Origin: Butyrivibrio sp.
Lineage (GTDB): Bacteria > Bacillota > Clostridia > Lachnospirales > Lachnospiraceae
Length of the DNA: 64,000 nt
Direction: 5' to 3'
Assembly (NCBI GenBank): GCA_023664865.1
Contig: JAMPEU010000010.1
Coordinates: 1 to 64,000, forward strand
The notes beneath the pieces are model-generated. The model had not been told where the DNA came from and searched no databases. It saw only the letters and a list, made by a program, of their open reading frames with translations. Made by a program: the position numbers and the translations under genes. Below, piece after piece: positions 8,218 to 17,684 of the stretch; position 1 is the first letter of the stretch; each line of letters opens with the position of its first letter.

Positions 8218-9939
8218 TTATAAATATGCTTTTAAATCCTCGGTAAGTTTACCCAGTTTAGCTTCCGCGTCTTTTAAGTCAGTTCCCTTAACTCCCATGT
8301 AGAACTTAATCTTCGGCTCTGTTCCCGAAGGCCGTGCGCAGCACCATGAGTCATTAGTCAAATCGAAATAAAGCACGTTAGACTGTGGCAGCCCCGTCTC
8401 ACCCTCCTCACCGGTCTCAAGGTTCAGAGTCTTGCCTGTATCATAATCCCTGAATTCTTTCACTTTCAGATCACCGAAATTCTTAGGCGGATTGCTTCTT
8501 AATTTATCCATGAGTTCCTCAATCTGTTTAGCTCCGTCGATGCCTTTCATCGTAATAGAATACTGGCCTTCTTTAAAATAACCGTACTTCTCATATAAGG
8601 CAATCATCTGATCCCACACGGTCAGACCGTTTTTCTTACACCATGCAGCCATTTCGCACAAGCACATTACCGCAACGATGGCATCCTTGTCCCTTGCGTG
8701 GGTTCCGGCAAGGCAGCCGTAACTTTCTTCCAGACCGAATACATAATTGTTAGAGCCGGACTGCTCGAAGAATTTAATCTGCTCGCCTATATACTTAAAT
8801 CCGGTCAATACTTCGATAAACCTGACTTTGTAATCCTCGCTAATCGCCCTTGCCATATTAGTAGTAACAATCGTCGTAACAAGTGCGGGATTCTCAGGCA
8901 TCTTGCCTGTTGCCGTCCTCTCCCTTAATATGTATTCCGCAATCAGCATTCCCGACATATTCCCTGTAAACGGCACATACTCGCCGCTCTTGGTATCCAA
9001 TGCGTAAATACCGAGCCTGTCAGCATCGGGGTCTGTGGCAAGCACGATGTCCGCATTCTTTTCTTTTGCCAGTTCAAGCGCTAATGTAAATGCTTTCGGG
9101 TCTTCCGGATTAGGATATTCGAGCGTGGTAAAATCGGGATCAGGCATCTCCTGTTCAGGCACTACGTAGACGTTCTTAAAGCCGATTTCGTCCAAAATCC
9201 TTCTTACAGGCAGATTTCCCGTGCCATTGAACGGTGAATATACAATCTTAATGTCGTCGGCAACTTCTTTGATAATCTCAGGATGAATAATCTGTTTCTT
9301 AAGTTCAACCATATATTTATCATCGATTTCCTTGCCGATAACCTGATATAAGCCCGCTTTAACCGCCTCTGACTTAGGCATTGTCTTAACGGTATGGTAA
9401 TCAGTCACATTATTTACTTCCGTAATAATTTCTTTATCCCTCGGAGCCGTTACCTGTGCGCCGTCTTCCCAATAACATTTATATCCGTTATATTCAGGCG
9501 GATTATGGCTTGCCGTAATAACGATGCCCGAAACGCAGCCTAAAGTGCGCAGCGCAAACGATAACTCCGGCGTAGGCCTTAAGGAATCAAATACATAAGC
9601 CTTAATGCCGTTTGCCGCAAGGCACAACGCCGCTTCATCAGCAAATTCAGGAGATTTACGCCTTGAATCGTAAGCAATAGCCACGCCTTTAGCTTCCGCG
9701 CCCTGCTTCTTAATATAATTTGCAAGCCCCTGTGTCGCCTTACGTACAGTGTAGATATTCATCCTATTGGTTCCTGCGCCTATAACGCCCCTGAGTCCGC
9801 CGGTGCCAAATGCCAGTTCCTTATAAAAGCGATCTTCTATTTCCTTCTCATCGCCCTTAATTCCCTGAAGTTCCTTTTTTGTGTCCTCATCAAAGTAAGA
9901 ATCTTCCAACCAGAATTCATATTGCTCTTTGTAGCCCAT
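8218..9939 (-). CDS. pgcA: Phosphoglucomutase/phosphomannomutase
   Basis: Interconverts glucose-6-phosphate and glucose-1-phosphate, the precursor of both dTDP-glucose (used by rfbA here) and UDP-glucose (used by ugd here). 573 residues, normal for the PgcA-type alpha-D-phosphohexomutase. Visible motifs are the phosphoserine loop TASHNPPEYNG, the metal loop DPDADR, the sugar-binding GLEESYG and the phosphate-binding RPSGTEPK near the C-terminus. The start at 9939 follows GGAGGT by 7 nt; an in-frame ATG 15 nt upstream overlaps that binding site and is unlikely. It sits between glycosyltransferase genes of the operon, which ties sugar-nucleotide supply to polymer synthesis. Confidence 0.95.
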   Translation of the reverse strand: MGYKEQYEFWLEDSYFDEDTKKELQGIKGDEKEIEDRFYKELAFGTGGLRGVIGAGTNRMNIYTVRKATQGLANYIKKQGAEAKGVAIAYDSRRKSPEFADEAALCLAANGIKAYVFDSLRPTPELSFALRTLGCVSGIVITASHNPPEYNGYKCYWEDGAQVTAPRDKEIITEVNNVTDYHTVKTMPKSEAVKAGLYQVIGKEIDDKYMVELKKQIIHPEIIKEVADDIKIVYSPFNGTGNLPVRRILDEIGFKNVYVVPEQEMPDPDFTTLEYPNPEDPKAFTLALELAKEKNADIVLATDPDADRLGIYALDTKSGEYVPFTGNMSGMLIAEYILRERTATGKMPENPALVTTIVTTNMARAISEDYKVRFIEVLTGFKYIGEQIKFFEQSGSNNYVFGLEESYGCLAGTHARDKDAIVAVMCLCEMAAWCKKNGLTVWDQMIALYEKYGYFKEGQYSITMKGIDGAKQIEELMDKLRSNPPKNFGDLKVKEFRDYDTGKTLNLETGEEGETGLPQSNVLYFDLTNDSWCCARPSGTEPKIKFYMGVKGTDLKDAEAKLGKLTEDLKAYL

Positions 9940-9985
9940 CGCTTCTACCTCCATAATATATAGTTATTCTGAGTATACCACACTA

Positions 9986-11941
9986 TCATATAATTTTCAA
10001 AGCAAAGTCACTTCTATCTAAAGAAAAATTAGGATTATAATATGGGTCCCCTGCTTCAAGGACTTTCTTCCACTTCGTCCTGAACCGCTCAGACTCTTCA
10101 TTATACCTTGCCGCTCTCTCACCACTATCGTCCAAGCCCCTCGATTTGGACTCATAATGGTAAAGCTCCGCAAACGGCGTAAATACGTTCAAATAGCCCT
10201 TTTCCCGCAGTTTCAGGCAGAAATCCACATCGTTTAAAGAGACTGCAAAGCTTTCATCCAAGCCGCCTACTGCATCGAACAGCGATTTCTTCACCAAAAG
10301 GCACGCGCCCGTGACCGCCGAGACGTTCTGCGCATAACACAGCCGCCCCATATACCCTAAGTTATCCCTATGCTGTCCATAGTGGCTGTGTCCTGCTGTC
10401 CTATGCGCTCCCAAGGCAAGCACAACCCCCGCATGCTGTATGGTCTTATCTGCATAATAGAGTTTGGCCCCGACTGCACCCACATCCTCACGCTGTGCAT
10501 ACATCAGCATTTCCTCTATCCAGTTCACGGTAATAACCTGTGTGTCATTGTTAAGAAGAAGAAGGTATTCGCCCGACGCATTGGCAGCTCCCAGATTATT
10601 TACCGCCGAATAATTAAATTCTCCCTCATATTTAACCACTTTAACCCTATCGTCTTCCTTAAGTTCTTCATAATAAGCGAAAATGTCTGCCTCCGTACTA
10701 TTATTTTCCACCACGATAATCTCAAAATTCTCATATGTGGACTTTTCAATAACCGATGTTATTATTCTTTTCAAATCCCCTGCATGGTCCTTATTGGCAA
10801 TAATTATCGATATCTTAGGACTCCCTATAATCTGATATCTTATCTTAAAAATAGTTTCAAATGCGCGTGTGGAAGTAATCTGAAAATGTTCAAACCCATG
10901 CCGCCTAAGATGGTCCGCCACGGCTCCCTTCGCCGATTCAATAGCATACGGCTTCGCATTTATATCCGCCGCCGTGCTGCCCGGATGACTCCGCCAGTAA
11001 TACATAAGCTTCGGAATATGCACTACGTTCTTCGCCCTGTCTGTCAGGCGCAGAATCATATCATGGTCCTGGCTTCCGTCAAACCTTGGACGGAAAAGTT
11101 CCGTACCGTCAAGCAGTTTCCTCGAAAACACGCTGAAATGACAGATATAATTATTAGCGCGCAGATTATCTATGGCATAATCGGGCTTAAAGTGCATAGT
11201 CAGCATATGGTTGATGTCGCCGCTCTTAAATGTAGTCTCATCACAGTACAAATAATCTGCATCTTTTTCATTTATTGCCTTGACATATTCATAAAGGACG
11301 CTGGGGTGAAGTATATCGTCATGGTCGAACAAGCCTATATATTCTCCTGTAGCAATTTCCAGGCATCTGTTAGTATTTCCGGAGATTCCCTCGTTCTTTT
11401 CCAATTTCTTATAGGCTATCCTGCCCTGTTTATCTTTCTCCTGATATTCCTCCACTATTTTTCTTACATTATCATGCTCAGAGTCCGAGCCATCCGCCAG
11501 ACACAGCTCCCAATTTTCATAAGTCTGCGCCGTTACAGACTCAATCATTTCGCGAAGGAACGGTTCGGGAGTATTATAAAGCGGTACCAGAATACTGAAT
11601 TTAACCATTCTTTGAAAACGCTGCTCCCGCTGCCTCTTTGCCTCTTGTGCATCAGGAAAGCTCTGAGTGCCATATCCTAACATCGCCTTCTTCTCAATCT
11701 TCTTGTATCCAACCTTAGAAAGGACTCCCCTTATACTGCCGCAGTTCTTAAGCCTGCGCGCCTGCCTTATGACAAAATGCATCAAACGGCGCAAAGGAGC
11801 GGACGCTTTCCATACCGGATTGGTTTTAATCCTGTTTAACTGAAACTGCAGTTCGTCGCATTTTGCTTCTAAATCCGCCACGCGCCCCGCTAAATCAGCG
11901 TTGCGCAAATGCTCATTCTCATACGCCTCTCTATAATCCAT
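9986..11941 (-). CDS. Tandem-domain GT2 glycosyltransferase
   Basis: 651 residues with two GT-A domains. An N-terminal coiled-coil-like stretch (about 15-45) comes first. Domain 1 starts at FSILVPLYNTPEP with DHDDILH as the metal motif. Domain 2 starts at ISIIIANKDH with LLLNNDTQV and the CLLVKKSLFDAVGGLDE and NDVDFCLKLREKGY blocks. Bifunctional enzymes of this plan (rhamnan and O-antigen synthesis) add two linkages in turn to lipid-linked chains at the inner membrane face. The ATG is preceded by AAAGGGG at a rather long distance, about 13 nt. It is operonic with the GT2 genes on both sides. Sugar specificity cannot be read from sequence. Confidence 0.88.
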   Translation of the reverse strand: MDYREAYENEHLRNADLAGRVADLEAKCDELQFQLNRIKTNPVWKASAPLRRLMHFVIRQARRLKNCGSIRGVLSKVGYKKIEKKAMLGYGTQSFPDAQEAKRQREQRFQRMVKFSILVPLYNTPEPFLREMIESVTAQTYENWELCLADGSDSEHDNVRKIVEEYQEKDKQGRIAYKKLEKNEGISGNTNRCLEIATGEYIGLFDHDDILHPSVLYEYVKAINEKDADYLYCDETTFKSGDINHMLTMHFKPDYAIDNLRANNYICHFSVFSRKLLDGTELFRPRFDGSQDHDMILRLTDRAKNVVHIPKLMYYWRSHPGSTAADINAKPYAIESAKGAVADHLRRHGFEHFQITSTRAFETIFKIRYQIIGSPKISIIIANKDHAGDLKRIITSVIEKSTYENFEIIVVENNSTEADIFAYYEELKEDDRVKVVKYEGEFNYSAVNNLGAANASGEYLLLLNNDTQVITVNWIEEMLMYAQREDVGAVGAKLYYADKTIQHAGVVLALGAHRTAGHSHYGQHRDNLGYMGRLCYAQNVSAVTGACLLVKKSLFDAVGGLDESFAVSLNDVDFCLKLREKGYLNVFTPFAELYHYESKSRGLDDSGERAARYNEESERFRTKWKKVLEAGDPYYNPNFSLDRSDFALKII

Positions 11942-11961
11942 TCAATAACCATGCCCCTTTC

Positions 11962-14058
11962 TCACTTTACCTCCAAAACCCAATTACTCCAATTCACCAG
12001 CCTCTGCCTTGAACATAAATCCTGCGCAAGCATACCGAAACGATATGTTCCCTCGATGAGGCTGCCCTCTGGAATCTTAGCTGAAAATCCCGTCAGGCCA
12101 ACATTTAACTGATCTTGCAGATTGTTTCTTATATCCTCTCTGTATACGTTTTCCACGGGAACGCTGCATATTGCGCCGGTATGCTTATTCTGCAGCAGCA
12201 GTTCCTTTCTATAACACGCGTTATCTGCCCCGATCACAAAGGAATACCCCTGAAAGAAATATCCCATGTCTTGGGGCTTGGCAGCTATCTTCCCTTTCTG
12301 CCTTGAAACGCCGTACTTCCATTTATAGATGTCCATAGCGCACTCCATGCCGACAACCAGACATTTATCCTCTCTGGCGCTTTCCACGCTTTTAGCGGCA
12401 TCCTTCACCTTCGACCACGCCATATCTTCCAGCATATGGTAGCGGTAGTCCAAAGTATAGCCGGCATCCAGCCTGTCCGTAGTCAGGTATTTATGATAAA
12501 ACGGGTCTTTTCCGTATAATTCGCGATGCCTTTCGTAGAGGACGTCTTTTTCCTTCATAAGGCGTATCTGCTTTTCCTCGGATTCTCCGTCATGCCCCCT
12601 GCTTAACGACTCATGGTGATACAATACTACATCGTTTCGCACTATGTTATAATATCCGTTTTCATAAATAGAATAGCATAAATCCACATCGTTAAACGCT
12701 ACGGCAAGCTCCTCCGGAAAGCCCCCAGCCTGCCAAAAGACCTCTTTTCTAACCATAAGGCATGCCCCCGTTACTGCCAGCACGTTATGGACTCCCCTGT
12801 TTTTTCCAAAATAGTGTATCTCTTCGTCGTCTAAAAACTGCAGCTTATGGGCCGGTCCCACTCTCAGATTGGTTATCCCCGCATGCTGGATAATATGTGA
12901 GTCGGGGTACAAAAGCTTAGCGCCCACAGCTCCGGCATATGGCAGCGTTGCTTTTCCCGCCAGCATATCCAGCCAGTCCGCCTGAATAATCTCCATATCG
13001 TCATTCAGAAAAAGCAAAAGCTCTCCCTTAGATTCCTCCGCACCCATATTGCACATAAGGGAAAAGTTAAACTGCATCGGTTTATAAATATAGCGGCAGC
13101 CTGAAAAACCATCGTTCATGCTCTTTGCCGTATTATTAAGGCGTTCTGTCCATGCTTCGATTTTACCTTTATTTTCCTCACTGCTGCCATTATCTATCAG
13201 AATGATCTCAAAGATATAGTCGGTTTTAGTCTTGTCAAGCAAAGATTCCACGCACTTAAACAGGGTATCGGGATTGTCCTTAGATGGGATAACCACGGAT
13301 ACAACATCTTCACCTGACTTGGGTGTATGCGTAGTTGTATGCAACTTGTCAGCAGCTTCTGCGGGTAATTTTTGAAATGCGTTTTCTTTGCAATTAAATA
13401 ACACTTGTTGTATATGACAGACCGGAACACAAGGGCGTGCGTTCCATTTATCGAATCCGCCGCTGTCCCTAATCATATCAAAAAGCAGCATATACAAATC
13501 ATAATCACCGTTTCGCAAAGCCGACTGCGCCAATTCTTCCGTCCTGACCGCAATAAGCCCGCCAAAGTACAGCATGTCGAGAAAATTGTCAGGCGACCAG
13601 TCCGGCTTAAGCCATGGATTCTCACGCACTTCTCCATTCAATGCGTCTTCGTCCCCATATGCTAAAACGATGCCGCTGTTCTCACGGAATTTCTCATCTA
13701 TCAGCGGCAGCGCGATATCGTTGATTTTTCCATCGTACATTTTGAATATGATAATGTCTGAAATGTACTTTTTAAGGACAGCCTCTTTATTCTCCTCAAA
13801 TACGTCGGCTGAAATGATGGTATATATCCGTCCTTTTCCGTTTCTGTCTGTAATTTCCAGTTGTGTAAAGGGTTCTTCCGCAGTTTCCTGCTTTTTCTCC
13901 CTTATCCGCGCAATAAGCGAAGCGGCGTTCAATTTCTCTTCCTGCGCCCTAATCCAAGCATCATAATAGGTGAGGTTTTTCTCCACTACCTCTTTTTGAT
14001 ACCGCTTATGCTGTTTATTAACCAAAAGCTGTTTTATTCCTTGTTTCAGGGATGCCAC
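11962..14058 (-). CDS. Large GT2 glycosyltransferase with a degenerate first domain
   Basis: 698 residues, starting at a GTG codon (14058-14056) with AAGGGC about 9 nt upstream. The central GT-A domain (about 250-490) begins VVSVVIPSKDNPD and has FLNDDMEI, a GAKLLYPD block, CLMVRKEVFW and the FNDVDLCYSIYENGY motif. The first 240 residues keep the late part of another GT2 domain (GDEDALN, KPDWSPDNFLDMLYFGG) but lack its nucleotide-binding start, so this is a tandem enzyme with a decayed or structural first half. The last 150 residues match no family I recognise. It lies 27 nt after the methyltransferase-kinase gene, in the same operon. Probable chain-extending enzyme. Confidence 0.85.
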   Translation of the reverse strand: MASLKQGIKQLLVNKQHKRYQKEVVEKNLTYYDAWIRAQEEKLNAASLIARIREKKQETAEEPFTQLEITDRNGKGRIYTIISADVFEENKEAVLKKYISDIIIFKMYDGKINDIALPLIDEKFRENSGIVLAYGDEDALNGEVRENPWLKPDWSPDNFLDMLYFGGLIAVRTEELAQSALRNGDYDLYMLLFDMIRDSGGFDKWNARPCVPVCHIQQVLFNCKENAFQKLPAEAADKLHTTTHTPKSGEDVVSVVIPSKDNPDTLFKCVESLLDKTKTDYIFEIILIDNGSSEENKGKIEAWTERLNNTAKSMNDGFSGCRYIYKPMQFNFSLMCNMGAEESKGELLLFLNDDMEIIQADWLDMLAGKATLPYAGAVGAKLLYPDSHIIQHAGITNLRVGPAHKLQFLDDEEIHYFGKNRGVHNVLAVTGACLMVRKEVFWQAGGFPEELAVAFNDVDLCYSIYENGYYNIVRNDVVLYHHESLSRGHDGESEEKQIRLMKEKDVLYERHRELYGKDPFYHKYLTTDRLDAGYTLDYRYHMLEDMAWSKVKDAAKSVESAREDKCLVVGMECAMDIYKWKYGVSRQKGKIAAKPQDMGYFFQGYSFVIGADNACYRKELLLQNKHTGAICSVPVENVYREDIRNNLQDQLNVGLTGFSAKIPEGSLIEGTYRFGMLAQDLCSRQRLVNWSNWVLEVK

Positions 14059-14085
14059 GCTACTACGCCCTTTCTATATCATCTA

Positions 14086-16314
14086 TTATCTGTTCAACAA
14101 TGCCGCCAAACCGGTCTGTTCCTTTTTATTCATATGTGCCACGGTCTCACTTGGCATCCTTGTAACCTGCATGGATACCTGTAGAAAATTCGCCTGCCTC
14201 TGCTCCATCTCGGATACCCGTATGGTAATGTTAGGATCTAAAGTATCAAAGGCATACAGATTGTCTCCTATCTTAAATCCGTTTGTCGATATGCACTTAT
14301 TCTTTGAAGTAATCGCCGTATCGTTCCATTTTATTTCCTTAAGCCATACTACGCAGCTGTCGCTGCAAGGGTCCAATCGCAGGCTTTTTACGCCTGTCTT
14401 TATCTCTACCCTGAAATCCCTGCCGTTTGTATCGGGATTCTCGGTAAAATATTCTTTTTCAGTCTCTTCAGACGCATAAAGTTCTTCTTCGAGTATCTTT
14501 TTTAATGGGAGTTCGTCGGGAAAGAAGGAATTCTGCTCCGAAAACCCTTCGCCCATATCCTCATAAATCTGTACCTTGTTTTTCCGCTTTTCAATAATCT
14601 TATCTTCAATCAGCCCTTCAACATCATAAACGGGCTGACCTATTATATCGCGGATTTCAATCATCGACCTTTTTCTTTCCGTGACATACTTCTGGAACTC
14701 TTTTTCATTATGCCTGAATTGTTCGGCATCTTCCTGAGTAACATTCAGCTTGTCCAAAATAAAGTCAAAATCCAGTTTGTTTCTTTTCTCATTTTCAAGC
14801 AGATAACAATAAACCGCACGAAACGCTATTTCTTTTACTTCTACCTGCTTCTCGAAAGTCCATTCGTAATCTATCACATGCCATTTGCCATCCGGCGCAA
14901 CCAGAATATTTGAAAATACTAAATCATAATCCGTAACCGCCATTTCGGAATTATAAGAAATACATTCCAGATACTCATTAAATAACATATGGAATTTATC
15001 CATGTCATTTTTCGCCAGACATTCGTCCAGAAGTTCTTCCAGCGTCCTGCCTTCAAGGTATTCAAATACGGCATATACGCCGTCACAGTCACTTTTTGAC
15101 AAATCCACTGGCGTGTCCATGACTGTATTCATAGATGTGTCCGTAAGCATGTCTCCCGTCGGCTCGACAAGCCCACATCTGTTTATCAAAAGTTTCCCCC
15201 CGGCAAACCGTTCTGAAAGCCTTTCATACGCCTTCTCCATCTGTATAATATGTTGTTGCGCCTCTTTAGATAACGCATGTTTTTCTATTTGTTTTTTGAT
15301 ATTATACGTAACAAGTGTTTTTATTTTATAGGCATCCGCCCTGTCATTGGAATACTTAGCATACTTTATGCTAAGCTGCGGTCCTAACACCATCATATAT
15401 GAGTTGGAAAATAACGGAAACTGCCCTTCCTTAATAAGAGTATCGAATACTAGTTTTTCATCAAATAACTGCATCCTGTCCCTATCAAAGTTACGCAGAT
15501 TTGCCGACAGCTCTCCCGATTTAGGCAGACGCTCATCCGAATAAAGATGTGTCATAAATTTATAGTCAGGATACGGATAATACATGGATATATCAGAAAA
15601 GCCGCAGCTTTCCGCAATTTTAACAAGACCGTCCTTAGTAAATGTCCTTGCCGGACTGCCTTTAGAATAATCCTCCAGACTGTCAAACCACGTTCCCAGA
15701 TGGTCTTCTTTGCACCCCGCCCAATACTTTAAGCCTAATTTGTTCTCGATGGCGATAACGATATGTCCGTCAGCTTTTCTATGTCTGGCTATAATATTAA
15801 GAAAATCTTCGTATGGGTTTTCCGAGTCGATATATGCCTGTCCGTATTCAAATACGCCAATCAGACAGATATAGTCATAATCGCAGGAAAGAGTAGATTC
15901 TATATCCTGAAAATTGCCTACATGGATAGTCACATTGTCACAATCCATATGCCTGTAGGCATTTATCATGCTTCTTTTTTTAGACAGCTCAATACAGGTC
16001 ACTTCTTTCGCTTTTCTTGAAAGCGCGCCCGTAATTGCGCCGCAGCCTGCGCCAATTTCCAATACTTTCATGCTTTTATCAATCGGCAGCCATTCCACGA
16101 TATTTTCGCGAAAAGGCGACAAATGATAAAGGATGGGCCAGCTCCTTCTTTCTTCTATAATCTTTAAATATTCAACTTCGGAATAATTTCGGGCAATATT
16201 AAGCAGCTCGTCCTCAATTTCACCGTCGCAGTAATAGTCTTCACCCGGATATTGCGATAAATCCAGTTTGATTTTGCCAATCTCTTCAATTATTTCTTTG
16301 TTTTTATCTTCCAT
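14086..16314 (-). CDS. Methyltransferase-kinase fusion, WbdD-like chain-capping candidate
   Basis: 742 residues. Residues about 60-250 form a class I SAM-dependent methyltransferase: motif I VLEIGAGCGAITG at 84-96, an acidic CIEL at 107-110, and an IENKLGLKYW block. From about 310 a protein-kinase-like fold follows: IKYAKYSNDR (candidate ATP-site Lys), the family-type TDYDLVFSNIL at 461-471 (catalytic Asp464, Asn469) and IDYEW at 481-485 in place of DFG. The C-terminal 200 residues look beta-rich and are unassigned. Methyltransferase then kinase is the order seen in WbdD, which ends O9a-type chains by phosphorylation and methylation; a Wzt-type exporter then recognises the cap. The gene lies directly after an ABC exporter whose ATPase has such a C-terminal domain. 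Domain calls are firm; the capping role is inferred. Confidence 0.75.
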   Translation of the reverse strand: MEDKNKEIIEEIGKIKLDLSQYPGEDYYCDGEIEDELLNIARNYSEVEYLKIIEERRSWPILYHLSPFRENIVEWLPIDKSMKVLEIGAGCGAITGALSRKAKEVTCIELSKKRSMINAYRHMDCDNVTIHVGNFQDIESTLSCDYDYICLIGVFEYGQAYIDSENPYEDFLNIIARHRKADGHIVIAIENKLGLKYWAGCKEDHLGTWFDSLEDYSKGSPARTFTKDGLVKIAESCGFSDISMYYPYPDYKFMTHLYSDERLPKSGELSANLRNFDRDRMQLFDEKLVFDTLIKEGQFPLFSNSYMMVLGPQLSIKYAKYSNDRADAYKIKTLVTYNIKKQIEKHALSKEAQQHIIQMEKAYERLSERFAGGKLLINRCGLVEPTGDMLTDTSMNTVMDTPVDLSKSDCDGVYAVFEYLEGRTLEELLDECLAKNDMDKFHMLFNEYLECISYNSEMAVTDYDLVFSNILVAPDGKWHVIDYEWTFEKQVEVKEIAFRAVYCYLLENEKRNKLDFDFILDKLNVTQEDAEQFRHNEKEFQKYVTERKRSMIEIRDIIGQPVYDVEGLIEDKIIEKRKNKVQIYEDMGEGFSEQNSFFPDELPLKKILEEELYASEETEKEYFTENPDTNGRDFRVEIKTGVKSLRLDPCSDSCVVWLKEIKWNDTAITSKNKCISTNGFKIGDNLYAFDTLDPNITIRVSEMEQRQANFLQVSMQVTRMPSETVAHMNKKEQTGLAALLNR

Positions 16315-16375
16315 GCCCTGATTACCTCAACGATATTTAGTAAATGTGCAGGCCTGCCAAATAGTTACAGTATCC

Positions 16376-17668
16376 CTATCGTATTTCTATCTCAGAATTC
16401 ATATCATAGAATCCCACAGTATCCTTGTCTGAAATAACCGTCAGGTTCAAAACGTCATACAGCCTGTGGTAAACCGTAAAGTCGTTCCCCTCATATCCCG
16501 TCACTCCAAGAGAAAGCAAATATTCTCCGCCCTGAAGGTTCATCTGCTGCTTAAAAATAATTTCTTTGGTTTCGCCCGCTTTGACCGATTCAAGAAACAC
16601 CTTCTCAAACATCGTATTCGTCCCTGTAATCTCAGTGCCTTTGATGTCTTTAATTGTAAACGCAAAAACAGGCGCCGCTATATCCTCCGCCATTTCCACT
16701 TTCATATGAATATTAAAATTATCGCCTTTAATAATCGCCGAAGTTTTTTTGTCTTTATTGTCAGTTATAAAGTATTCCGTAATTACGGCTTTTTTGGAGC
16801 CATACTCCAACAGCTCCGGATTGACGTTCGCATCCTTTACATCTGCAATTCCCGCTTTTTTTGCTGCGGCTGCGCGAACCTGTTCATCATCAAGCAGATG
16901 TACGCCTTCATGCTCATCGGTCGGATACTGCCCTACAAGCACCTGCTTATAAGCGTCTATCATCTCTTTCGGTTCGCCCTCGCCCAGCTTAACGCCCTGG
17001 TTTAACAGCACCACTCTGTCACAATATTTGCTGATACTGCTTAAATCATGGCTGACAAATACAATGGTTTTCCCCATGCGCTTAAATTCTTCAAATTTAT
17101 GATAACATTTCGCCTGAAAAAAAACATCCCCCACGGAAAGCGCCTCGTCAACAATAAGTATTTCCGGATCGATATTAATTGCTACGGCAAATGCAAGCCT
17201 TACAAACATACCGCTGGAATAGGTCTTCACAGGCTGGTAGACATACTCCCCGATATCGGCAAAATCCAGGATGTCCTGCATTCTTTCATCAATTTCCTTT
17301 TTGGAAAAGCCTATCATGGTGCCGTTAAGGTATATATTGTCAATTCCGTTGTATTCCATGTTAAAACCCGCGCCAAGCTCTAGGAGCGCGGAAATCCGCC
17401 CATTGACCGTAACCTCTCCGCCCGTGGGGTTTAATACTCCTGTAATAATCTTTAGAATGGTGGATTTACCCGAGCCATTGGTTCCTATTATCCCTACGGT
17501 TTCACCCTGATGGATGGTTAAATCCACTCCCTTTAAGGCGTAATGCTCAGTGTGCCTTTTCTTCCTGCCAAGCCCAAGGGTTTCAATTAATCTGTCAGAA
17601 GACTTATTATACAGTTTGTATGATTTTTCCAAGTTTTTTACCTGAATGGCAATATTTTCACCTTCCAT
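16376..17668 (-). CDS. ABC exporter ATPase with C-terminal Wzt-type carbohydrate-binding domain
   Basis: 430 residues. The nucleotide-binding domain (1 to about 245) has Walker A GTNGSGKS (62-69), the modified signature YSSGM (150-154) and Walker B LIVDEAL (171-177), as in polysaccharide exporters of the Wzt, TagH and RgpD group. Residues about 260-430 form an extra beta-sandwich-like domain resembling Wzt-C, which in Gram-negative systems binds the modified end of the chain. The start at 17668 follows GGGAGG and AGGG; an upstream in-frame ATG is poorly placed. It pairs with the permease gene 16 nt upstream and flips or exports the finished lipid-linked chain. The C-terminal domain suggests recognition of a cap made by the next gene. 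Confidence 0.9.
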   Translation of the reverse strand: MEGENIAIQVKNLEKSYKLYNKSSDRLIETLGLGRKKRHTEHYALKGVDLTIHQGETVGIIGTNGSGKSTILKIITGVLNPTGGEVTVNGRISALLELGAGFNMEYNGIDNIYLNGTMIGFSKKEIDERMQDILDFADIGEYVYQPVKTYSSGMFVRLAFAVAINIDPEILIVDEALSVGDVFFQAKCYHKFEEFKRMGKTIVFVSHDLSSISKYCDRVVLLNQGVKLGEGEPKEMIDAYKQVLVGQYPTDEHEGVHLLDDEQVRAAAAKKAGIADVKDANVNPELLEYGSKKAVITEYFITDNKDKKTSAIIKGDNFNIHMKVEMAEDIAAPVFAFTIKDIKGTEITGTNTMFEKVFLESVKAGETKEIIFKQQMNLQGGEYLLSLGVTGYEGNDFTVYHRLYDVLNLTVISDKDTVGFYDMNSEIEIR

Positions 17669-17684
17669 ATAAACCCTGCCTCCC

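Noticed and set aside
10370-11680. Open frame of 436 codons on the plus strand opposite a glycosyltransferase gene
   Set aside because: It has no ribosome binding site or family motif and lies fully antisense to a GT2 gene with strong motifs; it is a shadow frame.
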